A DNA stretch of 64,000 bases, from contig JAAOMT010000201.1 in assembly GCA_016748015.1 (NCBI GenBank), forward strand, positions 260,336 through 324,335, written 5' to 3'. The position numbers were made by a program, and so were the translations under genes. The notes under the pieces are model-generated. The model saw only the letters and a program-made list of their open reading frames with translations. It was not told the origin of the DNA and did no database searches. This DNA comes from Geosiphon pyriformis (lineage: Eukaryota; Glomeromycota; Glomeromycetes; Archaeosporales; Geosiphonaceae). The stretch's first letter is position 1, and every line of letters begins with the position of its first letter. Shown piece after piece: positions 1 to 9,677 of this stretch.

Positions 1-530
1 TGTGGATGTGTCTGCTAATGTGATATTGATGGTACTTCCGGATATGTAATAATATGATGGATATAGTGGAAATTCAATTCTTTGTTTCTTTAATATTGGT
101 AATTATATTCCTTTTGGAATTGCTGCTGGTGTTTGTAACTTTTTTTTACTCTTATTTGCATAGATAATGGGAAATTGTCGTTGAGTATATCTTTTAATTT
201 CTTGAGTAATTTTCTTGATAATTGGTGCAAAACTGTGATTTTATGGTAAGCTAGTATATTGGATTAATTCTATATAGAAATTTTTTCTTGCTGATTTAAT
301 GTCAACTGGTCTTCCTAAAAAATCAGTGATTTTTTCATTGACATAAAAGTTGAAGGCTAATTCTGCTGAATAATAGTTGTTGGTTAAGCCTAATTGTTGG
401 CTGTACTATTAAAATAAGGATTTGGTAAATCCTAAATGATTTGTTTCTATTATTTTTGATTCTGCTATTTTTGGATGACTGATGTTAGTGCTAGTTCTCT
501 GTAAAATTATACCTTACAAGAAGCACCAAA
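1..530 (-). pseudogene. Ty3/gypsy gag N-terminal/leader remnant
   Basis: On the minus strand this matches the gag N-terminus and leader of the better preserved copies at 50.9-51.6 kb and 41.8-42.3 kb, including the stretch that ends in a primer-binding site and LTR. No open frame survives. The PBS-like sequence complementary to TGGTGCTTCTTGTAAGGT lies near 511-528, two bases before the LTR, as in the other copies. The rest of this element lies to the left of the window. Confidence 0.7.
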
Positions 531-1334
531 TATTACAGATGATTATTTGGAGTCTCAAAACAAATAACAAATCTATAACTTAATGTTTAATTAATTTAAT
601 GATATAGATCTCTGATGATTTTGTCTCTGGAGGTTTTCATGATTTGAAAATTTTGGTTGAGTTCTTTATATAATAAACAGAGATTTGATAATAATGTTGC
701 TGTTATTGGTAAGTTGTTTCCCAATTTTTTTTTTCAGCTTGATAACCAGTTTATTTTGGCAGTTATGCTCTTTAGTAAGCTATCCGTTAATATATATATA
801 ATATTACTCTTCTTTTAGATCTTTTATCAGGCTATCCATGACATTAATAATTCAGTGTTTAATCCTCAATCAATTAGTAAACACAACAAAATAAAATAAA
901 TAAATAAAAGAGATAGAGAAAAAATAAAGAAAATAAGCCAAGGCAATTGCAAATTAGTATCTTATTAATAGCCATAATCAAAAACTATTGTTCTAGTATG
1001 GTCAAGTATCGATTACTATTAACACTTTATGTTAATAATGAAAAGTGGATTGAGATAACAAATAATTATTTATTGATAGTTTTGATTTGGAAGGTTGCTT
1101 AGATGAAATCTAAACTGAGATGTCTTGATAATGTTTTTTTCTGCTTTTAATACTCTTGCTATATATACATAATTTAGGTTCTACAAAATCACTCACATTT
1201 TCGAATAATGTGCTATGATTTTTTGAATAATACTCACATTGCTTGAACAATATGCTCATATGCTAACTACTATTCTTTTATTGGTTTATCTGTTTTTCTT
1301 ACTATTTTTTTTCTCTGTTTTTCTATGAATAACA
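531..1334 (-). repeat. LTR (5' LTR of a minus-strand gypsy element)
   Basis: It begins TATTACAG next to the PBS and ends AATAACA, matching the TGTTACAG...GTAACA ends of the LTRs at 17315, 33248 and 42340. It carries the same internal landmarks: a TGGTGCTxAAAG-like stretch near the start, and CTCACATT...AATGTGCT hairpin repeats near 1190-1250. The element body lies left of the window. Confidence 0.75.
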
Positions 1335-1974
1335 GCAAGAGTTCAATTAGAACTAACCATTTTTATCTCTATATTTTGTCCAGAAAAGAAATTTTATAAA
1401 AAAAAATTAAATATACTTCTCAAGCAGGATGTAAAAAAAAAGAGAGGAGAAAGAAAAAGGAGTGAAAAACTTGGATAGAAGACAAAAACAATTATATACA
1501 ATATACTTGGTCTTCAAGCTAGAAAAAATTAAAAAATCTTTAGCTTATGGGACTGAACTCTTCAAAACAGAGGAGTAAACACCAGACAACACTCAAGAGT
1601 AAAAAAAAAGACTCCTTTCAACATATTGGTTTTACAAAATTGGGAAACAATTAGATTTAAAAAACCCATACAAAGACTACAACCAGAAAACTTTTAATAA
1701 AAAAGCAATATAACAAGTAAAAAAATTCGTAAAAAGAAGCAACCTGACACTATACTACAAAGCAATATGTTAATTATATGTCACTTTCCAATATTGTCCA
1801 AACATACTATTAAAAAAGACAACAGTCAACAACATAGGACAAATGACCAATCAACAGTTCAAAAATCTACAAAAAACTATAGTTAATATAACCATTGAAC
1901 ATTACACAAACAAAGTTCTATTAACAGACACAACTGATTTTGCAAAAGCTCAATATTAAAAAAGAAGAAGATAA
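1335..1974 (+). pseudogene. gypsy ORF3 (post-integrase) remnant
   Basis: Decayed plus-strand coding sequence, alignable by eye to the third ORF of element E (28150-28762): the line around LVSELEKIKETLA, then the tail ending in a purine-rich tract (AAGAAGAAGATAA) directly before an LTR. Many stops. It is the 3' end of a plus-strand gypsy element, whose 5' part is missing because the minus-strand LTR 531-1334 abuts it. Confidence 0.6.
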
Positions 1975-2872
1975 TATTACTTGAAAAAAAAAAGCTTATT
2001 AAAAAAAGAAAGAAAAATGTGACCTAAAAAAAAATATAATAAAATATAAAAGAACACAGAATAATACACAATAATATTAGATAACACGTTATAACATAGA
2101 ATAATGTGTTATAATACAGGATAATACAGAATAACATGTTATAATGTAGAATAATGTGTTATAATATAGAATAATTAGTTATAATATAAAAAAACAAAGT
2201 AATAACTAACAAGAACAAATGATCTAAAGCAATCCTGTAAAATTAGAAAATATGTATATATAGCAGTAGCATTAGAAACAGAAAAGACAGAATTCCCAGA
2301 CAAAAATTTATTAGTTACTATTCCCTAGTTAAAAACCATATTATTTTAAATATTAATAAATATATTATTCAGCATTTCAAATCCAATTGCTTATTATCAA
2401 CTCTAAATGTTAATAGTAATTGATACTTAAATTACATGAGAACAATAGCTCTTGATTATAGCTATTAATAGGATACTAATTTGCATTGCCTTGGCTTAAT
2501 TTTTTTTATTTTATCTTCTTTTATTTTTTTGTATCTTGTTGGTGGTTTACTAAACTTCTTAAAAATTAAGTATTAAGTTATTAATGTCAAGAATTGTCTG
2601 GTAAAAGACTCCTGCAAGTGGATAGAATGTGTAAAAATTAAGGATTGCTTACCAAAGAATTGCTGACCATCAAGCTGAGAAAAAAATTGATGGAATTGTG
2701 ATTCCAGAAAGCTACAAATAAAATAACATGGAAATCTCTGTTCATTATACAAAAGATTCAATCAAAACCTTCAAAATGCAAAAATCTTCAGATTACTACC
2801 ATTTCATATTAATTAAGCACCAAGTTATGGGTTTGTTATTTACTCTAACTATCCAAATAATCACTTGTAACA
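1975..2872 (+). repeat. LTR, left arm of the inverted duplication
   Basis: 898 bp, starting TATTACTTG just after the polypurine tract and ending CTTGTAACA. It contains the ATAACACAGAATAATGTGTTATAACA-type short repeats (about 2060-2190) seen in the LTRs of element E. The same LTR, with the same flank, is present in reverse at 13292-15524, where a Tc1/mariner copy splits it. Short ORFs in it are not genes. Confidence 0.8.
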
Positions 2873-3058
2873 ATACTAAAAATGCAAAGAAAAAATCAAA
2901 GATTTTTCAAAAGTTTTTTGTTATGCATGTTAAGTAATATCTCTGGAATCCGATTTTTTTGTTCAAAAAAATACAATTAAAAAATTAATTGAAAGTATAA
3001 GACATAAATACATTTTTTTTCAAAATTTTATTGTGAATTAAATTTTATTAAAAGATAT

Positions 3059-3806
3059 TGTTACAGTTGAAACTTATACTTTTTATTAATTATTACATGT
3101 ATTAACTATTGATGTTATATAAATTAGCTATTTTATTTTTAGATAGTGATCATTGACCTAATTAATGACTTAACCATTAATCTGATTATTGATCTAATTA
3201 TTGACCTGATCAATGACCTGATTATTGATCTAATCATTGATCTGATCATTGACCTAGTTGTTGATCTGATTATTAACCACTTTTGACAACTATATAAGTG
3301 ATGAATCTCTTAGCTATAGAAAAGCATGTTCAAAATAATCAAGAATAAATAAAATAACAACTTTTATCTTAATCATTCTCTTATTGCTAATTTTTCTTTC
3401 CTTACCTTTAAGTATCCGAATATCTTGGGATAAAAGATTACTTGTTGGTTAATTTTTACTCTTTTTCTGAAATGTATAAGTGTAGCATTTGAAGATTATT
3501 AAATAAATTGTGACTGAAGAGCACATCTAATATTTAATATTGAATTCTAAGAACACTGATATAAAGCATAGAATTATACCAAATGTGATTATTTATTGAC
3601 AGTACAAATTATTTCTTTATTTTCAGATTCCTTAGTTACCTTTTGAAAAGAATAGCAACTGAGATATTTTATGAAACTGATCTCGCACATTGAATTCATA
3701 CTTATTCAATTCGCTCTTTAAAGTTGAATTTCCCTTGATTATTTCCATCACCCTATAATTCTGTTTTTTTTTGCTATCCGTTAACTTGTTATTCTAACTC
3801 ATAACA
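3059..3806 (+). mobile_element. solo LTR, 748 bp, with 4-bp ATAT target duplication
   Basis: The insert starts TGTTACAG and ends CATAACA (inverted TGTTA/TAACA ends) and is flanked by ATAT at 3055-3058 and 3807-3810. The right arm of the inverted duplication gives the empty site (AAAGATATTAGGG, read on the minus strand near 13100). It holds a run of GATCTGATTATTGACCT-like units (about 3150-3280) followed by a TATA-like CTATATAAG (3291-3299) and AATAAA-like signals, which suits U3-R-U5 on the plus strand. No internal region is present. Confidence 0.8.
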
Positions 3807-4016
3807 ATATTAGGGAGCTGCTAAAAGATATACATATAATAAATACAAGTATTTATGAAAAAGATTACAAAAAACAGTGTTTAAAAGTCTTAAATTAGTA
3901 TTTTTAATAACTATTAGACAATTTTCAAGAAAATATTGGTGTTATATAAATCTTTATAGAAAAAGTTTTAATAGAAAATTAGTAGAATATACTATAAAAA
4001 AGTATAAATCTTATAG

Positions 4017-4504
4017 AAAAATTTCAAATAATATTTTTAAAGAATTAGACAAATTAAATAATATTCAAAGTTTGTAATACTGTATTTGGTTTTATATTAT
4101 ATAAAATTTAATAAAATTTTATTTTTTATTATAAATAATATATTAAAAACAGATGTATATTAGCCAATAAAATTTAATTATATAAATAAAAACACGTGAA
4201 GATCATCATTTAAAATTTCGGACTGATCTACATTTTTGATGATTATAAATGGTTTGCACCATAGTAATAAAATCATGGTAAATACCTAAATCTACTGCAG
4301 GGTAATTCCCATACTTAAATGAGCCCAGAAATGAGCAGTATATTTACGTTTTGATTGTTTACCTGCGATTTCATTTTCTCATGTAGTAACAATACTTTTT
4401 TACACTTAACCGAGCACCTATCAGCATGACACATTTAGTATCTAAGATTGAAGCACTTTTATTAGAAGAGCCATTAGACAGTCTTTGTGGTGCGTCCGCA
4501 GTTT
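4017..4504 (+). other. transition to less AT-rich sequence; start of a gene cut by the gap
   Basis: From about 4190 the composition changes from TE-like AT-rich DNA to mixed sequence. An ATG at 4426 opens a frame MTHLVSKIEALLLEEPLDSL... of 26 codons that is still open when it meets the N run at 4505. With so little protein no family can be named. The stretch before it (4190-4425) has no ORF and may be its promoter. Whether this DNA continues into the central segment is unknown because of the gap. Confidence 0.4.
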
Positions 4505-4524
4505 NNNNNNNNNNNNNNNNNNNN
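4505..4524. other. run of 20 N (assembly gap or masked sequence)
   Basis: Exactly 20 N. The first base after it is also the outer end of the left inverted repeat of the central segment. The mirror position on the right side of that segment lies 19 bases from a Tn5 mosaic end, so the N run could be a fixed-size gap or a masked adapter (inference). Confidence 0.9.
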
Positions 4525-4858
4525 CGGAAGAGCGATATCCTCTGGATGTCGAGAGTTTGCTCCTCCTTAACTGTGCGTGACTATCTGCCAAAACAGTGAT
4601 ATTTTTAAATTCTGAAAACGCACATGTGCGGGCGTAGTATATAAACAGATATAATGTGAGGTTGGCTTGTACCGGTACTAATTTATTATTGCATTTGCCA
4701 TAGATTTCAAGTGGTTATATCAGCATTAAAGGTCTGAAAGCATTCAAAGCATTGAATATAGAGAGGAAGTTACCCCCTGATTATAGCCATGAAGAGATTG
4801 TGGCGAATATTAATATGTTAAAATACAAGCTCGAGGTATGTCTCAGATATTTTATCAA
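4525..4858. repeat. left 334-bp inverted repeat of the central segment
   Basis: Reverse complement of 12530-12863 with only about four substitutions in 334 bp. It contains the first exon, the intron and the start of the second exon of the PD-(D/E)XK-like gene that is complete on the right. Here that reading diverges and stops soon after 4858. The inner boundary interrupts the primase gene. The outer boundary coincides with the N run, so the true length of the repeat may be greater. Confidence 0.9.
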
Positions 4859-5679
4859 GATTCGTGGCCAGATTTTAGAATAATTCTCTTTGGGCTGAAT
4901 CAGATAATCCTCTAGCTTATGAAATCCATTTTTTATGGAAGAGATAGCAGGTCTTTTTATACGTCCTTCTTTTGCTGATCCAAGGAGCCGAAGATTGAAA
5001 TGCGTTTTGGGAAGGCCAACATCAATGAACTTTGAATAAGGATTAGTTCCATAACCTTTTCTGTGAATCCCTTAAGTTCTCTATAATCTATGAATTGGGC
5101 ACGAGGATAAATAATATGCCAACTACATTTCTCAGCATTTGATGAACTAGCTAAAGCAAAAGAATTTAAGAAAGGCATACAATCTGGAATAAGGCTTAAT
5201 GCATCCGCACAAGCGACTAAAATTCGAGATAACAAATCTTCTCGTGTAATTTTTTTATCGTTTAAGGAAGGCACTTTAGGATTTGTAGGATCAGGCTTTT
5301 GCCTTGCATCAATATCAATAATCAAACGAAGAGGCTGGTTACCATCAATACATTCGTGAGTATCAGGTATTCTATAAACTTCAGAGGGATGATTAACCAA
5401 TGCAAACTTTTCTTTTATTCGAATTATATACTGAGAATAAATCTCTTCGGGCTGGTATGCATCTAAAAGTGCAGTATCATTTCTATCAGAAGAGCTGGTA
5501 TGGCCATTGGATGCAAGCCAGTATTTATAATATGTATGCTCTTTATGGCCAGGTTTATCAAGATCCGTTAAACCCATAAAAAACCTTTTTGCTTCATTAT
5601 ATTCGGCCGACTTTTGATTTAAGCAGTGTTGTTGTAATGATTCATGAAGACATTTTTTTGCTTCACTAGACAAACTCAT
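4859..5679 (-). pseudogene. archaeo-eukaryotic-type (AEP) DNA primase, frameshifted and 3'-truncated
   Basis: The longest single frame is 4957-5679 (240 codons from the ATG at 5679). It shows the AEP signature: LIIDIDA (residues 119-125) supplies the D-x-D metal ligands D122 and D124, and CSWHIIYP (185-192) the S-x-H motif. The third motif is in a second frame: after about 5040, reading shifted by one base gives SKFIDVGLPKTHFNLRLLGS, with the Asp and the LR-GS element known from NCLDV/herpes-type and PrimPol-like primases. This continues to about 4860, where the inverted repeat replaces the rest. The protein would make primers or act as a primase-polymerase for element replication. As it stands it is broken by one frameshift and lacks its C-terminus. 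It is divergent from the Cys/His-rich protein gene at 5841 across a 160-bp gap. Confidence 0.75.
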
Positions 5680-5840
5680 TTTATTGATTTCTATATATGT
5701 GTTGTTTGTATATGCGTGTTTGATCTGACAAAAAGTATGTATTACGTTGATTTATCAACTTATAATAAAAGCGACATAAAAAGTTTAATTCGAAAATAAT
5801 TATTTCATATATGCAAATTTGAAAGTTATTGTTATTAGTA

Positions 5841-6125
5841 ATGGCATTCTATTCTTGCCCACATACTTATATTGATGGGCGAATTTGTGGAAAAGGTAGT
5901 TATCGACAAGAGGGTTGTCCTCTTCATTGGAAAATGCGATTACGTAATCCTTGTAAAGAGTGTGGTATACCAACTGCCTCTATATATTGTATGTGTGTTA
6001 AACATGCTGGAAAATATCGCAACAAATCAAACTATCACAAAAAAAAGCAGGCTGAATTACGTGCAAAAATTGTTATGCTTGAGAATCATATACCTGACTT
6101 ACTCGATTCTAGACATGAAGTATAA
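5841..6125 (+). CDS. small Cys/His-rich (probable zinc-binding) protein
   Basis: 94 aa from the ATG at 5841. The N-terminal half has two Cys/His groups: C6, H8, C16, C26-P-L-H29 and C38-x2-C41, C50, C52, H55, which could bind two metal ions. The C-terminal part (about 57-94) is basic, then helical (KKKQAELRAKIVMLENHI). I do not recognise a named family. Similar short C...C...CxxH proteins occur in large DNA viruses and in fungal repeats (recollection, not tested). It starts 160 bp from the divergent primase gene and precedes the recombinase on the same strand, so a role beside them as a DNA-binding accessory protein is inference only. Confidence 0.6.
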   Translation: MAFYSCPHTYIDGRICGKGSYRQEGCPLHWKMRLRNPCKECGIPTASIYCMCVKHAGKYRNKSNYHKKKQAELRAKIVMLENHIPDLLDSRHEV

Positions 6126-6442
6126 TCATATATTGATTATTTTTTCCAGGACCTCTTATTTTGGAAAATGGCACTTATGTGCCTAAGTAATGTTATATCC
6201 TCTTTGATGCCTTCTATATTTTTGGTAATTTTATTAGGTAAAGCTATAGATTCCACGACTTTTGATTGAATTCGTATCTTGTTCGTGCCCATTTTCTGAC
6301 AGAATTATAATAACCGCCACCCATTCAATTTTTTAGGTATTCTGACCCTAGATAATTAATTTCGATTTGAAAAAAGAATCTCCATAGTATATATCAGACG
6401 AAAATAGTCTATATAAAACATCTCAATTAACATATACTAATC
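6126..6442. other. intergenic, upstream of the recombinase gene
   Basis: 317 bp between the Cys/His protein and the recombinase. No ORF of note. It includes an AT-rich run with TATATAAAACATC-like sequence at about 6409-6421, 22 bp before the recombinase ATG, that could serve as a core promoter. Nothing else is recognisable. Confidence 0.4.
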
Positions 6443-7543
6443 ATGGCAAAAATTGCTACATCATTTGTAAATCGCTATCATTTAACTTCACAAACTAGTT
6501 TACCACAGCTTAGTACTTATGTTGAAGAGTTAGCTAGTAAACTCTCAGATGGTAAGACAAAAGAGCAAGCTCGAAAAGCCAGAGATCAGGCCAAAAGACG
6601 CTTCCAACAGTTAGGATTGAGTAAGGAGCAAGCAGATACTCTTATTCCTATTCAAGCTCCTGGGAGACACGTTGAGGAAAGAGATCCTATCAAAATTATC
6701 GCCCAATATATTATAAAAAATAATCTCTCACCTGAAGAGATAAATGGAATAGCATATGACTTGGCTTCTTCTGCTCCCACTGTTGCGGGAAATTCTCGTC
6801 TTAATTTATTACGGAAAAAGTTGTGTAGCTTAGGAGCTGACTATCTCATTACCGAGGCAACGAAAATACCTTTTATTACTGAAGAAGCAAATCAGATTCA
6901 AGCAAGAAAACGTATACTTCGTGGAATTAATGGTTATGATTGTCCCAAGTTCTTTTACCTGGAAAAAGTTCAGGAAAGACTTAATGAATGTGATATTACC
7001 AAGCCTCCTTCAATGCAAAATCTAATAGACATAATGGTAATGCTATGTATGCGATCGGCAGATGTGGAAACTCTTCGTATCAATCGATACAGACCAAGTC
7101 GTGAGTCATGGTATAATCCTGACTATTCTTTGTATTGCACCGGTTATGCGAAAAATAAAGGTGAAGTAGGAGAACCCCGACCATTCCTCTCAATGGAAAA
7201 AAACCCAATACGAGCAAGAGAATTGCTTATCTGGATTCAGAAATCAATACCAGATAAATTTCCCTTCTTGTTAAAAGATAAGGATAGAAATACCAATGTT
7301 GTACCACTTAATCTATTCTTGAGTCGTCATAGAATTACCTCATATATGTTAAGAAAAATAGGTGCTGATCATGCTTCCAGAGTACATGGAGGTAAGAATG
7401 ATTCTGGCCGTCAATATTTACGACAATTGGCATGTAGGCATAAGATAGGTCATGCTTCATCAGTTGAACATTATGGTGTAATGAATGATAGGCCAATTAT
7501 TTCAGTGCCTAAGCAAGAAAATCTCGAAGTCGAGGATAACTAA
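6443..7543 (+). CDS. tyrosine recombinase (integrase-like)
   Basis: 366 aa, uninterrupted. Residues 1-165 are helical and basic, suiting a DNA-binding core-binding region. The C-terminal half carries the catalytic set of tyrosine recombinases: R204 in MLCMRSADVETL (box I), K237/K239 in GYAKNKG (the beta-hairpin Lys), R304 in SYMLRKIGA (box II), H337 in KIGHASS and the nucleophile Y344 in VEHYGV. The usual box II His (H-x-x-R) is replaced by Tyr301. Such enzymes cut and rejoin DNA through a 3'-phosphotyrosine; in eukaryotes they occur in Cryptons, DIRS elements and some virus-like elements. With no reverse transcriptase beside it and a primase nearby, it would be the best candidate for the mobilising enzyme of the 4525-12863 segment. 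Start: first ATG, 22 bp after a TATA-like run. Confidence 0.8.
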   Translation: MAKIATSFVNRYHLTSQTSLPQLSTYVEELASKLSDGKTKEQARKARDQAKRRFQQLGLSKEQADTLIPIQAPGRHVEERDPIKIIAQYIIKNNLSPEEINGIAYDLASSAPTVAGNSRLNLLRKKLCSLGADYLITEATKIPFITEEANQIQARKRILRGINGYDCPKFFYLEKVQERLNECDITKPPSMQNLIDIMVMLCMRSADVETLRINRYRPSRESWYNPDYSLYCTGYAKNKGEVGEPRPFLSMEKNPIRARELLIWIQKSIPDKFPFLLKDKDRNTNVVPLNLFLSRHRITSYMLRKIGADHASRVHGGKNDSGRQYLRQLACRHKIGHASSVEHYGVMNDRPIISVPKQENLEVEDN

Positions 7544-7566
7544 TCACTCTATCACTTTTATCATAT

Positions 7567-7950
7567 TCACAGTAAAATCTTTATCATCATTGGATGATTC
7601 AGACTCAGACCCAGATGAAGATGAGGACCAGATGCGGTATCATTTAAAATTTTCTTTTTTCTTTTAGCCTTAGATGGTGTACAATTTCTTCGAGAAATAT
7701 CGAGGTTTACTATCGCATTTATAATATCTTGCTGAATCTTGGGTTTTACTATCTCCAGTAATCGGTGAAGAGAGATCCAGATTTTTTTACCCGCCACTTG
7801 CTTAATAATACTGGATACCACCCTATAATTATTCTGAGATTCGTGGCTATTTCCAATAATTTCCACTCCCAATTTTTTAGCAAATTCTTCGGTTATAGTT
7901 GACCAGTTAGTGCTTGAATCGATAGTAGGTTTAGTTGTTGTTGATGACAT
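7567..7950 (-). CDS. hypothetical protein, basic C-terminus
   Basis: 127 aa from the ATG at 7950 (the frame is open further upstream, but only into low-complexity AT-rich sequence without a better start). Ser/Thr-rich N-terminus, a middle part IITEEFAKKLGVEIIG-like and IIKQVAGKKIWISLHRLLEIV that could form a small helical domain, and a basic patch SKAKRKKK near residue 97. Convergent with the recombinase gene, 23 bp between their stops. I do not recognise a family. Confidence 0.5.
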   Translation of the reverse strand: MSSTTTKPTIDSSTNWSTITEEFAKKLGVEIIGNSHESQNNYRVVSSIIKQVAGKKIWISLHRLLEIVKPKIQQDIINAIVNLDISRRNCTPSKAKRKKKILNDTASGPHLHLGLSLNHPMMIKILL

Positions 7951-8091
7951 AATATTATTTATTAATACGAATAAAAATACATTATTAAATATAAAATTAT
8001 AATAAAGCATCACGATGAGAATTTTATCTTGCGAAATTAACAAAGTACCAGTTAAAACTATATTAGATACGTCTGAAATAGCAAATATATA

Positions 8092-8712
8092 ATGAGTTAT
8101 AGCAGAGTACGAGATAGGTTAAGTGAATATGGTGTAAATTATATTGTTAATAATATTAAAACATCAGAAGCATGGTTACAGTTTGCAAAATATTATCCAC
8201 CAAAGTATGTACGCAAGCGTTTATTAAAACTAGGATATGAAATAGATAATAGAGATTATTGGGAAAATTTTGTATTTCGTATCAAAAATAATTTAACCAG
8301 CCACAAGCAAATAGGTAATGACCCTAAATATAGGGATTTTAAAGTTCAACTAGCATTATATAAAAAAAATTGTGCGTCATTAATTATCCAGAAGACATAT
8401 CGTTTATGGAAAAAACAAATTAATTCAGCTAAAATAATCCAACATGCAGTAATTGAATGGCTTTATAGACCTGGTGGATCATTTATGAAGCAAGCCAAAG
8501 ATCGATATTATCAAAATTCGAATAAGCTCCATCATAATAGCATTGGGAGTAAACAATAACGAAATATACCTTAAGGAACACTTCCTCTATGGATTGTTTC
8601 GTGATAATCAGTTAAAAGCCAGAAGATGTGGAACAGACCTGTCATTAGATGAGCTGGTTGCAAAGTTAAGCGTGATTGAGAATATCAGAAAAATAAATGA
8701 TATATGCGTCTA
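8092..8712 (+). CDS. hypothetical protein with IQ-like motifs; likely one frameshift near 8540
   Basis: An intact frame runs 8092-8559 (155 aa, ATG at 8092). It contains two IQ-like stretches, LIIQKTYRLWKK (about 102-113) and AKIIQHAVIEWLYRPGG (about 118-134), a form common in expanded Glomeromycotina proteins. Just before its stop, the +1 frame opens and continues without stops to 8712 (ALGVNNNEIYLKEHF, LYGLFRDNQLKARRCG, then a C-terminal helix ending NDICV), which looks coding. The simplest reading is a one-base frameshift near 8530-8545. IQ motifs bind calmodulin-like proteins in other families; here that is only a suggestion. Function unknown. Confidence 0.55.
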
Positions 8713-8775
8713 AATTAATTATCCGAACATTAGCTGTTTTTTTCGATTAAAGATATATAATATACATTTTTGAGA

Positions 8776-9588
8776 ATGGCGCAACTATTGCGGAGCAATG
8801 ACCCAAAGGGTCTAAATATTTTTGATTTACCAGAATTGCTAGAACAGATCTTATATTATTTAAAAATTGATCGATCCCTCTATCCCACTTTGTTTGTCAA
8901 CCACTTTTGGTATCACTGCGGTGCTCCTATTCTATGGCATCGCGTTGAGTTTATTAACAAAGATTATCAGCAGAGTCGACGTCCCTTAAATTTGTCTCGG
9001 GTTCTTACTCGACGATTGATAAACTTTGAAAAAATTATATGTAGAAAAATAAAGCCACTCTATTGTTCAAAGATGGTATATCTCAGATTAGAAGGTTTAA
9101 AAATCTCAGATGCATTGATCAGTGCAATTTTGCATTTATGTCCGAATATATGCTTTCTCATTCTTGATAAAATTGCGAGATTTTCTCTGAAACTACAGCA
9201 TCTGAGTCTTAATTCATGTATATGTCTCACTAATCGTTGCATCACTGAAATTGTTCGCTCATGCCTAAAACTTAGACATCTTGAGCTTGGTGATTGTTTG
9301 ATTAGTAATAAAGCTGTCGAAGAAATAGCCCACAACTGTACTAATTTGAAATATCTTAGTTTGGAGGGATGTAAAGGGATTAACAAAGAAGTAATAAAAA
9401 AATTCAATCCAAAAATTAAAATCGAATATCCTGATTATTCAGATGATTTACATACTCTATTTCCCACTGGCATAATAATTGGAACGAATTTTATTCCTGC
9501 ATTTAGAAATTATATAGAGATTAGCAGAATTAATCCTAATCATTCATCGTGGATCACAAATAATTTTATTTATAATATACATCATTAA
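8776..9588 (+). CDS. F-box and leucine-rich-repeat protein
   Basis: 270 aa from the ATG at 8776 (two codons inside the longest frame, which opens with TTG). An F-box-like stretch lies at residues 14-55 (IFDLPELLEQILYYL... ending GAPILW), followed by about four AMN1/FBXL-type LRR units at 90-205 with LxHLxLxxC repeats (LQHLSLNSC, LRHLELGDC, LKYLSLEGC). F-box proteins of this type are substrate adaptors of SCF ubiquitin ligases, and they are heavily expanded in arbuscular mycorrhizal fungi. The LRR tract is short for the family and one unit (around IARFSLKLQHL) seems to have lost residues, so it may be degenerate. Confidence 0.75.
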   Translation: MAQLLRSNDPKGLNIFDLPELLEQILYYLKIDRSLYPTLFVNHFWYHCGAPILWHRVEFINKDYQQSRRPLNLSRVLTRRLINFEKIICRKIKPLYCSKMVYLRLEGLKISDALISAILHLCPNICFLILDKIARFSLKLQHLSLNSCICLTNRCITEIVRSCLKLRHLELGDCLISNKAVEEIAHNCTNLKYLSLEGCKGINKEVIKKFNPKIKIEYPDYSDDLHTLFPTGIIIGTNFIPAFRNYIEISRINPNHSSWITNNFIYNIHH

Positions 9589-9677
9589 ATAATATTACAG
9601 GATGCATATTATTTTGACTATAGAAGAATAGAGGAGGTAATCAGGTATTCGACAGCCTCCAGCTAATTTTAAAGAAT

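Larger units (their letters stand above)
1975..4016. repeat. left arm of a large diverged inverted duplication
   Basis: LTR 1975-2872 plus flank 2873-4016 is repeated in reverse at 12902-15524. The LTR/flank junction (TTGTAACA followed by A-T-rich TACTAAAAATGCAAAG) is the same in both arms, so the two copies come from duplication of one locus and not from two independent insertions. The arms differ by many point changes and by one insertion each: a solo LTR here, a Tc1/mariner in the other. Confidence 0.75.

Noticed and set aside
2728-2937. 69-codon ORF shared in both arms (also 13227-13436)
   Set aside because: It spans the end of an LTR and its flank; its conservation is explained by the duplication.
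3877-4077. 66-codon ORF with a LYR-like tripeptide, partly present in the right arm
   Set aside because: No ATG start (opens with GTG), low-complexity lysine-rich composition in AT-rich repeat DNA, and the similarity to LYR proteins is only three residues.
7485-7667. acidic ORF DDSDSDPDEDEDQ on the plus strand
   Set aside because: Overlaps the end of the recombinase gene and is the complement of the basic C-terminus of the 7567-7950 gene; no start of its own.
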